A stretch of DNA of 64,000 nucleotides from Kitasatospora sp. CB01950 (GTDB lineage: Bacteria > Actinomycetota > Actinomycetes > Streptomycetales > Streptomycetaceae). This document shows positions 42,813-51,098 of the stretch, in pieces (positions within the stretch are counted from its first letter, which is position 1; each line of letters starts with the position of its first letter). The stretch spans positions 1 to 64,000 of the forward strand of contig NZ_LISX01000013.1 of NCBI RefSeq assembly GCF_001905465.1. The letters run 5' to 3'. Under the pieces are notes generated by a model, which worked only from the letters and a program-made list of their open reading frames with translations, had not been told where the DNA came from and did no database searches. The translations under genes were made by a program, and so were the position numbers.

Positions 42813-42839
42813 CCTTGACCCGAGGTCAAGCTCCAGGCT
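42809..42839 (+). promoter_or_regulatory. MerR-type promoter of hydrolase-MerR operon
   Basis: TTGACC (42809-42814) and CAGGCT (42834-42839) are separated by exactly 19 bp, the extended spacer that MerR proteins realign. Within the spacer lies a perfect dyad, CTTGACC and GGTCAAG around CGA (42814-42830). The hydrolase ATG is 6 nt after the -10, predicting a leaderless mRNA. The MerR protein encoded second in the operon is the obvious candidate regulator. Confidence 0.7.
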
Positions 42840-42845
42840 GACGGC

Positions 42846-43661
42846 ATGACGAAGAACGCGAACGCGACGACTGCCCGGACCGGACTGATCGCGGTGGAGG
42901 ACACGGCGCTGGCCGTCACCGACACCGGCGGCGCCGGGCAGCCCGTGCTCTACCTCAACGGCTCCTATGCGACGCAGCGGAACTGGCGGCACGTGATCGC
43001 CGAACTCGGCGACGGCTACCGGCACATCACCTTCGACGAGCGCGCCCGCGGCCGCTCGAAGACGTCCGCCGACTACTCCTTCGAGGCGTGCCTGCGCGAC
43101 ATCGACGCCGTGCTCGACGCCACCGGCGTGCAACGCCCGCTGCTGGTCGGCTGGTCCTACGGCGCGGCGCTCGCCCTGCACTGGAGCACCCGCAACCTCG
43201 AGCGGACGGCCGGCGCGGTGATGGTCGACGGCGGCTACCCCTGGGACTACCTGGCCGCCGTCGAGGGCGGCCGGGACGCCGGACGCGAGCAGATCCGCAC
43301 CATGTTCCGGAAGTTCGGATGGCTCATGCCGCTGGTGCGGCCGCTGGGCATGGCCGCCCGGATGTCCGCCGCGCAGCACGCCGAGATCAACATCGAACTC
43401 AACGAGATCGTCGCCGACAGCGACCCGGTGTTCGACCTGGTGACCTTCCCGATGCGGTTCCTGGTCGCCACCGGCGCCAGCCTCGGCGGCACCGAGGAAG
43501 GACTGACCGCGATGCGCGCCACCCTCGACCCGATCCTCGCCCGCAACCCGCACGTGACGGTCGGTGCCACCGTCCCGAGCAAGCACACCACCATCGTGCG
43601 CAAGGACTTCCGCGCCATCGCCACCGCCGTCCGGGAGGTTTGCCAGGACACCGCGCAGTGA
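42846..43661 (+). CDS. alpha/beta hydrolase, MerR-controlled
   Basis: Hydrolase of 271 residues. LYLNGSYATQRNWRHVIAEL forms the oxyanion region, DERARGRSKTSADYSF follows strand 4, and GWSYGAALALHWSTRN holds the nucleophile Ser. A late His is in PSKHTTIVRKDF. It is probably a detoxifying esterase or lactonase; the substrate is unknown. It is the first gene of a two-gene operon with a MerR regulator 14 bp downstream, transcribed from a MerR-type promoter. Confidence 0.85.
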   Translation: MTKNANATTARTGLIAVEDTALAVTDTGGAGQPVLYLNGSYATQRNWRHVIAELGDGYRHITFDERARGRSKTSADYSFEACLRDIDAVLDATGVQRPLLVGWSYGAALALHWSTRNLERTAGAVMVDGGYPWDYLAAVEGGRDAGREQIRTMFRKFGWLMPLVRPLGMAARMSAAQHAEINIELNEIVADSDPVFDLVTFPMRFLVATGASLGGTEEGLTAMRATLDPILARNPHVTVGATVPSKHTTIVRKDFRAIATAVREVCQDTAQ

Positions 43662-43675
43662 GGTTCTCTGACGGT

Positions 43676-44446
43676 ATGACAGACGGCATCACCATCGGTC
43701 GGGCCGCCGCGTTCGCCGGCATCACGGTGAAGACCGTCCGGGTCTACCACCGCAGCGGCCTGATCGAGGAACCCCGCCGCGACAACTCCGGCTACCGCCG
43801 CTACGACACCGCCGACCTGCTGCGCCTGGTCCAGGTCCGCACCCTCGCCGCAGCGGGCGTACCGCTCGCCGGGATCGGGCCGATCCTGAACGCCGAGGGC
43901 CAGGACTTCACCGCCGCGCTCGACCAGGTCGAGGAGAACCTCACCCGGCGCATCGAGGAACTCGCCGCCCGCCGCGCCACGCTGCGCCGACTCGCCACCG
44001 GCGACCGGCTGCTGCTGCCCGACCGGGCCTGCGCGATCCTCGACCGGATGCCCGGCCTCGGCTTCTCCGCCGCGGACGTCACCACCGCCCGCGAAGGACT
44101 CGTCCTGGTCCGGACGATGATGCCGGACGGCTTCGACGAGTACCTCGCCCAGATCGAGCACGGCCTCGACGACCCCCGGCACGTCGCCCTGATCAAACTC
44201 ACCTGGAGCGCCGGGAACTGGGCCGCCGACGACCCCCGGATCGAGGAGCTCGCCGAGGAGGTGGCCCGCCACTTCCTCGACGACCCCTCCCTGCTGCCGA
44301 CCCTGACGGGCCTCCAGGACCAGGACGACGCCGCCACCCGCCGCGACCTGCTCACCCGCCATGGCGAGGACGACCGGCCCGGATGGACCAGGCTCACCGC
44401 GCTGATCCGGCGGAAACTGCGCGCGGCCGGATTCGAACCGGACTGA
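43676..44446 (+). CDS. MerR family transcriptional regulator
   Basis: Regulator of 256 residues. The N-terminal MerR helix-turn-helix is clear (IGRAAAFAGITVKTVRVYHR, then GYRRYDTADLLRLVQVRTLA), followed by a coiled coil (LDQVEENLTRRIEELAARRA) and a helical effector domain. It follows the hydrolase gene by 14 bp. It probably activates the operon through the 19-bp-spacer promoter at 42809. No cysteines suggestive of metal sensing are seen, so an organic ligand is likely. Confidence 0.87.
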   Translation: MTDGITIGRAAAFAGITVKTVRVYHRSGLIEEPRRDNSGYRRYDTADLLRLVQVRTLAAAGVPLAGIGPILNAEGQDFTAALDQVEENLTRRIEELAARRATLRRLATGDRLLLPDRACAILDRMPGLGFSAADVTTAREGLVLVRTMMPDGFDEYLAQIEHGLDDPRHVALIKLTWSAGNWAADDPRIEELAEEVARHFLDDPSLLPTLTGLQDQDDAATRRDLLTRHGEDDRPGWTRLTALIRRKLRAAGFEPD

Positions 44447-44797
44447 CGTCAGACTCCGGACTGCCTGCCTGCCTGCCTGCCTGCCCGCGTGCGACCGGCC
44501 GAGCGATTCGACGTACTTGAGCATCAGCCGGGCCGGCTCTGGGCGCTCGCGCTCGTCCCAGTCGGCGGTGATGCACTCGAACGCGGCGCGCCGGTGGCGG
44601 CGGACGTGGGCCATCAGCGCGCTGCCGGCCGGGCCGAGGTGCCGCACGGTGCGGCGGCCGTCGTGCTGCGAGGCGGCGCGGAGCAGGTAGCCGACCTTGA
44701 CGGTGTCGGTGACCATCCGGCTCGCGACCGGGGGGTCGGCACCGAGGAGTTCGGCGAGGGCGCCGACGGTGACCTCGTGCTCCGGGTCGCGGGTGCC
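44447..44797 (-). pseudogene. MarR-family regulator remnant
   Basis: C-terminal two thirds of a MarR regulator on the minus strand: RDPEHEVTVGALAELLGADP, VASRMVTDTVKVGYLLRAAS, QHDGRRTVRHLGPAGSALMA and ECITADWDERERPEPARLML. The N-terminal helix is missing beyond about 44797. At the 3' end six CTGC units (44461-44484) lie in the frame and shift it past the expected stop codon. Probably non-functional. Confidence 0.7.
44461..44484. repeat. tetranucleotide repeat (CTGC)6
   Basis: Six perfect CTGC units, followed by one CCGC. The unit length is not a multiple of three, so slippage would change the reading frame of the MarR remnant that crosses it. Confidence 0.85.
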
Positions 44798-44811
44798 CTC
44801 CAGGACGTGGG

Positions 44812-45157
44812 CACCGTGACCAACCGCCTGCACGCCCAGGGCCTGCCGATCCGCGCCGCCGGCGCAGAACCCGCCGCGCCGACCGTCCAACTCGCCTACC
44901 CCGAGGCGCAGGTGGCACCCATCCACCCGGAGAACATCGCGGATATCGCCGTCGAGACGATCAGCCACGCCGAGGCCGAGCAGCAGATGAGCCGCTTCGT
45001 GCCGCCGGCGGTGGTCGGTGCGCTGCTCGCACTGTGGGCCGCCGCGTGCGACGGCCCGGCGACGGTCGGCGACACCACCCGGGCGCTGCTCGGCACGCCC
45101 GAGCGCTGCTTCCGACAGTGGGCGACGGAGAACGCTGCCGCCTTCGCCGCCCGCTGA
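44812..45157 (+). pseudogene. NmrA-like NAD(P)-dependent reductase remnant
   Basis: C-terminal pieces of an NmrA/SDR-type protein: LAYPEAQVAPIHPENIADIA, then, after an internal loss, AEAEQQMSRFVPPAVVGALL and ALLGTPERCFRQWATENAAA. The Rossmann NAD(P)-binding N-terminus is missing. It starts where the oppositely oriented MarR remnant ends, so a deletion has removed the shared promoter and both N-termini. Confidence 0.6.
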
Positions 45158-45238
45158 CCCGAGCACGCGGCCGCGGCGTCACGGGGTCGGTGCAGAGCCG
45201 GGAACGGAGGGTCCGTGGGGTGGGTGGGTGACGGACCG

Positions 45239-45964
45239 TCAGGGGCGGCGGGCCAGGAAGACGAGTTCGCGGCCGGGGCGGTCGGGGGCGTCGCGGACTT
45301 CGCGGAGGTCGAAGCCGGCGGTGCGGAGGTCGGCCGTAATCTCGGCGCGGTCGCGGAAGCGCAGGGTGGAGTCGGAGGTGAGGTGCTCGCCGTCCGAGGC
45401 GAAGACGTAGTGCCAACGGAACGTTACCAGCGGGCCGTCGACGTCCAGCAGGTCCACCCAGGTTTCCACCGGGCCGACGTCCGGCACCTCGTCGACGCGG
45501 TGGGAGGCCTCGCGGGTCCAGGTCTCCCAGGCGCGGAGGGACGGGTCGCGGGTCTCGAACACCAGGTGGCCGCCGGGCCGCAGCGCGTCGTGGACGGCGC
45601 GCAGGGTGGCGCGCCAGTCGGCCGGGTCGGTGATCGACTGGGCGGCGTTGGCCGTCATGGTGACCACGTCCACCCGGAGCGGCGGCAGGGTGGTCGCGTC
45701 GCCGGTGATCCAGCGGACGGCGTCGCCGCCCGGTTTGGCCGCCGCCACCTCGACGGACGCCGCCGCCGGGTCCGCCCCCGTCACCTCGATGCCGCGCTCG
45801 GCCAGCAGCAGCGCGAACACGCCGGTGCCGCAGCCGAGATCGAGGACGCTGCGCGCGCCGAGCTCGTCGACCAGGGCCAGGTAGGGGATCAGATCGGAGC
45901 GGTCCGCGTCGAGGGCGTCGTAGAGCGGGGCCAGCCGAGGATGGGTGAAGCATTCGTCAGCCAT
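45239..45964 (-). CDS. class I SAM-dependent methyltransferase
   Basis: Methyltransferase of 241 residues. Motif I is SVLDLGCGTGVFALLLAERG, then VTGADPAAASVEVA, a VDVVTMTANAAQSI motif II region, and ALRPGGHLVFETRD. The late part (TLRFRDRAEITADLRTAGFD) suits small-molecule methyltransferases. The substrate is unknown. ATG 45964 lies 7 nt after TAGCCT on its strand, so the transcript is probably leaderless. An upstream frame extension would read through the 12-bp repeat at 46007. Confidence 0.87.
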   Translation of the reverse strand: MADECFTHPRLAPLYDALDADRSDLIPYLALVDELGARSVLDLGCGTGVFALLLAERGIEVTGADPAAASVEVAAAKPGGDAVRWITGDATTLPPLRVDVVTMTANAAQSITDPADWRATLRAVHDALRPGGHLVFETRDPSLRAWETWTREASHRVDEVPDVGPVETWVDLLDVDGPLVTFRWHYVFASDGEHLTSDSTLRFRDRAEITADLRTAGFDLREVRDAPDRPGRELVFLARRP

Positions 45965-46006
45965 GAGGGTGAGGCTACGTCCGGCGGGCGGGCCGGTGCC
46001 TGTGGG

Positions 46007-46042
46007 TTTCGGCAGGGCTTTCGGCAGGGCTTCCGGCAGGGC
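46007..46042. repeat. 12-bp tandem repeat, three copies
   Basis: The unit TTTCGGCAGGGC occurs at 46007 and 46019, with a one-base variant (TTCCGGCAGGGC) at 46031. It lies just upstream of the methyltransferase promoter. Confidence 0.7.
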
Positions 46043-46270
46043 GTGAATAATCCGTTGCCGTCGGGGTCGGGTGTTGCGTACGGTGTGCGCGTGAACACCG
46101 GAACGGCCATGGGCCATGCACGGATCGGTGACCCGGTGGGCGGCTGAGGCCGCCCCGGGTGCCTTCGGGGCGCCCGCCGGTTCGGGGACCGCCCGGTCCC
46201 GGGAGCACTGCCTCCCGGAACTGAGCCCTGCGTCAACTCCCCGAAACCGGAACGAGGTTCATCCAGAGCC

Positions 46271-46645
46271 ATGCCTGCTGCCTTCAACCACACCATCATC
46301 GCGTCCATCGACCGCGCCGTCTCCGCAGACTTCTACCGTGAGCTGCTGGAGGCCGAACAGGCGCCCTCCTGGGGCCCGTTCGCCAACCTGACGCTGGCCG
46401 ACGGCGTGCTGCTGCAGTTCGCCGAGCCGCCGGTGGAGATCCAGCGCCAGCACTACGCCTTCCTGGTCGACGACGAGCACTTCGACCGCGCCTACGCGCT
46501 GCTGTGCGAGCGCGAGATCCCGCACTGGGCCGACCCGCAGATGCAGCTGCCCGGCGAGACCAACGCCGGCCACGGCGGACGCGGCGTGTACCTGCTCGAC
46601 CCGGCCGGCCACTTCCTGGAACTGATCACCCGCCCCTACCTGTAG
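46271..46645 (+). CDS. VOC family protein (glyoxalase/dioxygenase fold)
   Basis: Protein of 124 residues with the VOC fold: FNHTIIASIDRAVSADFYRE gives the first metal-ligand-type His7, HYAFLVDDEHFDRAYALL the middle, and GVYLLDPAGHFLELITRPY the C-terminal signature with its Glu. It may be a glyoxalase, dioxygenase or resistance protein; the activity is not assignable. A GGGAG/CTCCC hairpin-like element lies upstream (about 46198-46216). Confidence 0.8.
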   Translation: MPAAFNHTIIASIDRAVSADFYRELLEAEQAPSWGPFANLTLADGVLLQFAEPPVEIQRQHYAFLVDDEHFDRAYALLCEREIPHWADPQMQLPGETNAGHGGRGVYLLDPAGHFLELITRPYL

Positions 46646-46677
46646 GCGACTTGAGGTGCGGGTGCGAGGATGGACCG

Positions 46678-47247
46678 ATGGACCATCGGGATCTGCGCGC
46701 AGCCCTCGCGGAGCTGCGACTCACCCTCGCCCCGCACCTGGACGCCGACTGGAGCGGGCCGGCCGGCGGGCTGGAGTGGTCGTGCCAGGAGACGCTGGCG
46801 CACATCGGCCACGACCTGCTCGCCTACGCCGGCCAGCTGGCGGCCCGTCCCGACGACCGCTACCTGCCGTTCGACCTGACGGTCCGTCCGGGTGTCGACC
46901 CCACCACCACCCTGCAGATCGCCCTCGCCTGCGGCGAGTTGCTGGCCGTCGCGCTGGCCGCCGCCGATCCCGCGCTGCGGGCCTGGCACTGGGGCCCGAC
47001 CGACCCCGGCGGCTTCGCCGCGATGGGCGTCGCCGAGATCCTGCTGCACACCCACGACATCGTCGCAGGCCTCGGCCTCGACCGGACGCCGCCGCCCGCC
47101 CTGTACGCCGCCGTGCTGGCCCGGCTGTTCCCCGACGCGCCGGACGGCGACCCGGTGGCGGTGCTGCTGTGGTGCACCGGGCGCGGCGAACTGCCGGGCC
47201 TGGCCCGGCGCGAGTCCTGGGGGTGGAAGGCCGCGCTGCCCGAGTGA
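46678..47247 (+). CDS. DinB/mycothiol-dependent maleylpyruvate isomerase-like protein
   Basis: Helical 189-residue protein. LEWSCQETLAHIGHDLLAYA and the later MGVAEILLHTHDIVAGLGLD carry the conserved His residues of the DinB/MDMPI-N fold, which binds a divalent metal and often uses mycothiol. The reaction is unknown. AGGA lies 7 nt before ATG 46678. It follows the VOC gene by 32 bp, so the two may be co-transcribed. Confidence 0.78.
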   Translation: MDHRDLRAALAELRLTLAPHLDADWSGPAGGLEWSCQETLAHIGHDLLAYAGQLAARPDDRYLPFDLTVRPGVDPTTTLQIALACGELLAVALAAADPALRAWHWGPTDPGGFAAMGVAEILLHTHDIVAGLGLDRTPPPALYAAVLARLFPDAPDGDPVAVLLWCTGRGELPGLARRESWGWKAALPE

Positions 47248-47254
47248 CCCGGCC

Positions 47255-47310
47255 GGCCCGTCAGAAGGGGGCCGTCCGGCCCGTCAGGAGTGGCCAGGCC
47301 GGCCCGTCAG
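47255..47310. repeat. 23-bp-spaced direct repeats between convergent genes
   Basis: GGCCCGTCAG occurs at 47255, 47278 and 47301, each followed by A/G-AG, giving a regular 23-bp period. The third copy overlaps the stop of the YhgE-type gene. It may be part of a bidirectional termination region or a slippage product. Confidence 0.65.
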
Positions 47311-48587
47311 GAGGGGGCCGGGACCATGCGGTGGAGGCCCTTGCGGTCGTAGTAGGTCGTCATCGCGAAGCCGAAGGCCAGCGCCACCACGAACCCTACC
47401 CCGATCATCACCCAGGCCCGGGTCAGCCCCGCGTCCGCCTGCGCGTCGAAGTACAGGATCGCCCGCACCCCGCCCGCGACCTGCCGCATCGGCTCGAACG
47501 CGCCGAGGAAACGGTAGAAGGACGGGGTGGCCTGGAGCGGGATCGTCGCGCCGGAGGACGGCAGGGCCAGCGCGATGAAGACGAACATCGCGACCAACTG
47601 GCCGAGGGAGCCGAAGGCCGCGTTGATCGCCTGCGCGCCGAGTCCCACCGTCGCGCAGGCGGCGAACGAGAACAGCCAGAGCAGCGGCAGGTGCGGGGCG
47701 TCCATGCCGAGGATGCCGATCGTCGCCACCATGATCATCGTGGTGGTGACGGCGGACAGGCCCGCCGTCATCTCCATCTTCACGATCAGCGTCTGGGTGC
47801 GGTTGATCGGCACCGTCGGCCTGCGGGTGTGCCACGGGCCGATCTCGCTGTCCGCGTAGCCGAGCGCGGTGTCCACCCCGTTGTGCACCAGGTTGGCGCT
47901 CAGGAACCCGGCCAGCACCAGCAGCAGCGTGTAGTAGAACGCGCTCAGGCCCAACCCCGTGTGCCGGGCGATCGGATGCCCCTGCTGCACCTGCACGTCC
48001 GCCGGGTCCGCCAGCAGCAGCTTCGCGGTCGCCGAGGCGTTCGGCGCCGCCGACGTCAGCTGTTGGCCGATCGCCAGCGAGGAGCGGTGCGCCGCCTGCT
48101 GGGTGATCTGGGACGCCAGCGAGGACGCCAGCGAACCCACGCCCGGGTTGGTCAGCGTCAACAGGACCGGACGCGCCGAGGACTGATCGGACACCAGGCC
48201 CGCCACCGTGCGGGAGAAGTCCTCCGGGACCACCAGCGCCCCGTACACCCGGCCCGACGCCAGCTGCTCCTGCGCCTCCGCGCGCGACACCCGTCGCCAC
48301 TGCACCTGGCCCGGCGGCGTCCCCGCCGCCACCGCGTCCGTCACCTGCGCGCCCAGCGGCGCGGACTGCCCCGGCAGCGGCGGGCCGGCGTCCGCGTCCA
48401 CCAGCGCGATCGGCATCCGGTGCAGATCGTCCTGCGGGGTCAGGATGCCGCCCATGTACAGCAGCGACAGCACCAGCGCCACCAGCGCACTCAGCACCCC
48501 CGGGATCAGCCACAGCTTCCACCGGCGCAGCACCTGCCCCGCGCGGGCCTGCGGGGCGTGCACCTGCGGGGGGATTCCACTCGCCAT
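47307..48587 (-). CDS. YhgE/Pip-type ABC-2 family membrane protein
   Basis: Membrane protein of 426 residues. One helix near residue 30 (LIPGVLSALVALVLSLLYMG) is followed by a 170-residue extracytoplasmic region with IALVDADAGPP and GALVVPEDFSRTVAGLVSDQ, typical of the YhgE/Pip and ABC-2 permease families. Five C-terminal helices complete it. Members export lipids or phage-receptor-like factors; some secrete T7SS-like substrates. ATG 48587 has GGAGTGAC upstream. The first 37 codons of the longer frame are rejected for lacking a ribosome site. Confidence 0.8.
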   Translation of the reverse strand: MASGIPPQVHAPQARAGQVLRRWKLWLIPGVLSALVALVLSLLYMGGILTPQDDLHRMPIALVDADAGPPLPGQSAPLGAQVTDAVAAGTPPGQVQWRRVSRAEAQEQLASGRVYGALVVPEDFSRTVAGLVSDQSSARPVLLTLTNPGVGSLASSLASQITQQAAHRSSLAIGQQLTSAAPNASATAKLLLADPADVQVQQGHPIARHTGLGLSAFYYTLLLVLAGFLSANLVHNGVDTALGYADSEIGPWHTRRPTVPINRTQTLIVKMEMTAGLSAVTTTMIMVATIGILGMDAPHLPLLWLFSFAACATVGLGAQAINAAFGSLGQLVAMFVFIALALPSSGATIPLQATPSFYRFLGAFEPMRQVAGGVRAILYFDAQADAGLTRAWVMIGVGFVVALAFGFAMTTYYDRKGLHRMVPAPS

Positions 48588-48727
48588 GTCACTCCGCCCG
48601 GCTCGACACCACCTCGGCCCCCGGCCGGGGCCTCCGACGAGGCTAGGACGCGGGCCCGGGCACGCTGCCTGCGACACCGGCGGCGCACAGCTGCTCACCC
48701 CAACGGGCCACCCCTGGCGGTTCGGGT

Positions 48728-48843
48728 GCAGCGCCGCGTTGATCCTTCGGGGGTGCCGGTCAGCCGGCGGGGTCGCCGAGACAGAGGCCGACGGCAGCCC
48801 ACTCAGAGCCGCATGAATCCCCGAAGGATCAACGCGGCGCTGC
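48728..48843. mobile_element. MITE-like element with perfect 25-bp inverted repeats
   Basis: The arms at 48728-48752 (starting GCAGCGCCGCGTTGATCC) and 48819-48843 are exact reverse complements over 25 bp and enclose 66 bp without coding capacity. Total length is 116 bp. No clear target-site duplication is seen. It lies 2 bp beyond the stop codon of the secreted hydrolase and could also form an enormous hairpin in its mRNA. Size and symmetry fit a non-autonomous transposon, but the family is not recognised. Confidence 0.6.
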
Positions 48844-48845
48844 GG

Positions 48846-50042
48846 TTAGTACTCGAAGAGCACTTCCGGATTGTTCGGCGAGGGGCCGTCCAGCAGCGGA
48901 CGGTGGATTTCCTTCAGCGTCTGGTCGAAGAACGCTGTCACGTACGCGCGGGTGATCATCATCCCGCGTTCCGGGGGGAGCGGCGAGGTCGGGAACCCGG
49001 CCTCCTCGAGAAGCAGGTCCTGGTCGGCGAAGCTGAAGTGGTCGGCGCCGGCGACCGTCAGCCACTTCTTGTAGCCGCCGAGGGCGGGCCAGGCCTGCCC
49101 CCACGTGGTGTCCTGGCCGTCGACCGGGTGGTTCTCGGCCGTGCCCAGCATGAGGAACGGCCGGTTGATCCGGCCGGGCGTCGGGGCCGGCTTGAAGGCG
49201 CCGTCCATGTTCACGCCGGCCCGTACTCGCGGGTCGGAGATCATCGTGGCGGAGGCCGCCGCTCCGCCGATGGAGTGTCCGGCCATGCCGATCTCGTGCT
49301 TGTCGATGAGGTGTGCCAGGTGCCACGCGGTAGTGCCGTGCGTCAACTGGTCGATCACGAAGGACACGTCCAGCGCGCGGCTGGCGGGGATGGAGTCGAT
49401 CCGCGCCGGGTCACCGCAGATCGCGCACGGCGGCGTCCGGCCGTCCGCCAGCGTCTCGCCGCTGTCCGCGTAGGTGTCGCCGACGAGCGCGACGACGTAG
49501 CCGTGACTGGCCAGGTCGGTCGCGAGCGAGGTGAGCGTGATGCGCGGGTTCTCGGACGCGGGTGAGAGGACCACCAGCGGATACTTGCCGCGCTGCGGCC
49601 GCGCGCCGTCGAAGGCGTGGGTGGTGACGCCGGAAAGGGTCTGTGGGGTGATGCCGGAGCTCGCCGGCAGCTTCCGGCGCTGGATGATTCCGGCTGCCTC
49701 GGCGAGGGTCATGTAGGGGGCCGGAGTCCCGGTCCCGGGGACGGCCGGGTAGACCATCGTGACGGCCAGTTGGCGGGGGCCGGATGACGGCACCCACGGG
49801 TCGAGACGGCTCGCGTCGGTGAGGTGGATGACGTCCTCGCCGGCGGCGTAGGGGCCGGTCGGCGCGGGGAGCGTGCCTTGGAAGGACCGCGGGGGCGCGG
49901 CGGCAGCTGTGGCGGCGGTCGCGTGCACGGTGGAGGGCGGGGTCGTGGCGGCGAACCCGGTGCCGGTCGCGGCCATTGATGCGGCGAGGCCCAGGATGGC
50001 GACAGCGCCGATACGGCGCTTGCGGTTCGAGGTGGTGTTCAC
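48846..50042 (-). CDS. secreted alpha/beta hydrolase (PAF-acetylhydrolase/lipase-like)
   Basis: Exported hydrolase of about 398 residues. The signal peptide has a basic start (NRKRR) and a hydrophobic core ending in TGTGFAA. The catalytic part carries YPLVVLSPASENPRI (oxyanion region), the elbow GMAGHSIGGAAA, VNMDGAF with a candidate Asp, and GADHFSF with a candidate His, as in PAF-AH II-like and dienelactone hydrolases. GTG 50042 is preferred to GTG 50048 because AGGA is 8 nt before it. The MITE-like repeat lies just after the gene. Confidence 0.82.
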   Translation of the reverse strand: MNTTSNRKRRIGAVAILGLAASMAATGTGFAATTPPSTVHATAATAAAAPPRSFQGTLPAPTGPYAAGEDVIHLTDASRLDPWVPSSGPRQLAVTMVYPAVPGTGTPAPYMTLAEAAGIIQRRKLPASSGITPQTLSGVTTHAFDGARPQRGKYPLVVLSPASENPRITLTSLATDLASHGYVVALVGDTYADSGETLADGRTPPCAICGDPARIDSIPASRALDVSFVIDQLTHGTTAWHLAHLIDKHEIGMAGHSIGGAAASATMISDPRVRAGVNMDGAFKPAPTPGRINRPFLMLGTAENHPVDGQDTTWGQAWPALGGYKKWLTVAGADHFSFADQDLLLEEAGFPTSPLPPERGMMITRAYVTAFFDQTLKEIHRPLLDGPSPNNPEVLFEY

Positions 50043-50316
50043 AGGCACGATCCTGCCCGGCCCCGCCCTGACGCTCGATCATGCAGGCTTCCGTCTTGAG
50101 GGTGGTACTGGCTACACCCTGAGATCCCCAGTGGCGCGAGGTTCCCTTCGCCGGCATTGTCGAGCGCCGCCTTCGTCCTGCCCCGCGACGCCCAGCACGC
50201 ACTCTCGCCGCACCGGGCGAAAGACCGAGTGCACCCAGTACGAGGCCTTCCACCCGGCACGCCGAGAGCACGCACCGGACGCCGGGGGGCCGCGGCGCGG
50301 GTTTGCAGACGGGCCC

Positions 50317-50322
50317 TAGGCT
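50317..50322 (+). promoter_or_regulatory. -10 element of leaderless YbaK-type gene
   Basis: TAGGCT at 50317-50322 stands 7 nt before ATG 50330, with no ribosome site between, the standard arrangement for a leaderless streptomycete transcript. Confidence 0.5.
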
Positions 50323-50329
50323 GGGCCAC

Positions 50330-50902
50330 ATGGACGAGAGCACTCCGTTGGACACGCAGGTGACGGCGCCGTTCGGGAACTTCGCCGAGGTGCGGCGGGC
50401 GGTCGACGCCGATCTGGTCGGGCCGGTGGCCGCCGCGCTGAAGCAGTGGGACCCCGAACTGGCGTACGCCGTGCGGTACGTGGACACCGACCCGGAACTC
50501 GCCGACACCGCCGTGTTCTGCGCCGCGTACGACGTCCCCGCCGAGGCGTCCGCGAACTGCGTGGTGGTCGCCGCCAAGCGCGGCGGCGAGACCACGCTCG
50601 CCGCCGGAGTCGTGCTCGCCACCACCCGGCTCGATGTCAACAAGGCGGTGCGCGGCCACCTCGGGGCGCGCAAGGCCTCGTTCGCGCCGATGGACACCGC
50701 CGTCGGCGAGAGCGGCATGGAGTACGGCGGCATCACCCCCGTCGGCCTGCCCGCGCACTGGCCGCTGCTGATCGACGCCGCCGTCGCCGCCACGCCGTGG
50801 GTGCTGATCGGCAGCGGGCGGCGGCGCGGCAAGCTGATCCTGCCCGGCGCCGCGCTTGCGGCGCTGCCCGGTGCGGTGGTGTTGGAGGGGCTGGCGGGCT
50901 GA
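50330..50902 (+). CDS. YbaK/EbsC-type aminoacyl-tRNA deacylase domain protein
   Basis: Soluble 190-residue protein of the YbaK/ProX fold: ADTAVFCAAYDVPAEASANC, VVVAAKRGGETTLAAGVVLA (Lys-containing strand), VNKAVRGHLGARKASFAPMD, and GMEYGGITPVGLPAHWPLLI, the GGxxPxG signature. Such proteins hydrolyse mischarged aminoacyl-tRNAs in trans. The exact amino acid specificity is unknown. A leaderless start at ATG 50330 is supported by TAGGCT. Confidence 0.85.
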   Translation: MDESTPLDTQVTAPFGNFAEVRRAVDADLVGPVAAALKQWDPELAYAVRYVDTDPELADTAVFCAAYDVPAEASANCVVVAAKRGGETTLAAGVVLATTRLDVNKAVRGHLGARKASFAPMDTAVGESGMEYGGITPVGLPAHWPLLIDAAVAATPWVLIGSGRRRGKLILPGAALAALPGAVVLEGLAG

Positions 50903-51098
50903 TGCGGGCCGTGGGTGGCGGGGCCGGCCGACGCGGGGCGCCGCTGGAGGGACAGGCCGGCCGACGTGGGGCGGTGCGGTGGGAACACCGGGCGGGCGGC
51001 GGAGGTTGGACGGGATGGTTCCCCGCCGGCGACGCCGGGCGGACGGGCCACGCACCGCACCAGGGGTGCGGACGTCCCACGCGAGGAGTGAGAACGAG

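Noticed and set aside
44461..44484. CTGC array as part of a CRISPR or structural repeat.
   Set aside because: The units are only 4 bp with no spacers; it is a simple microsatellite.
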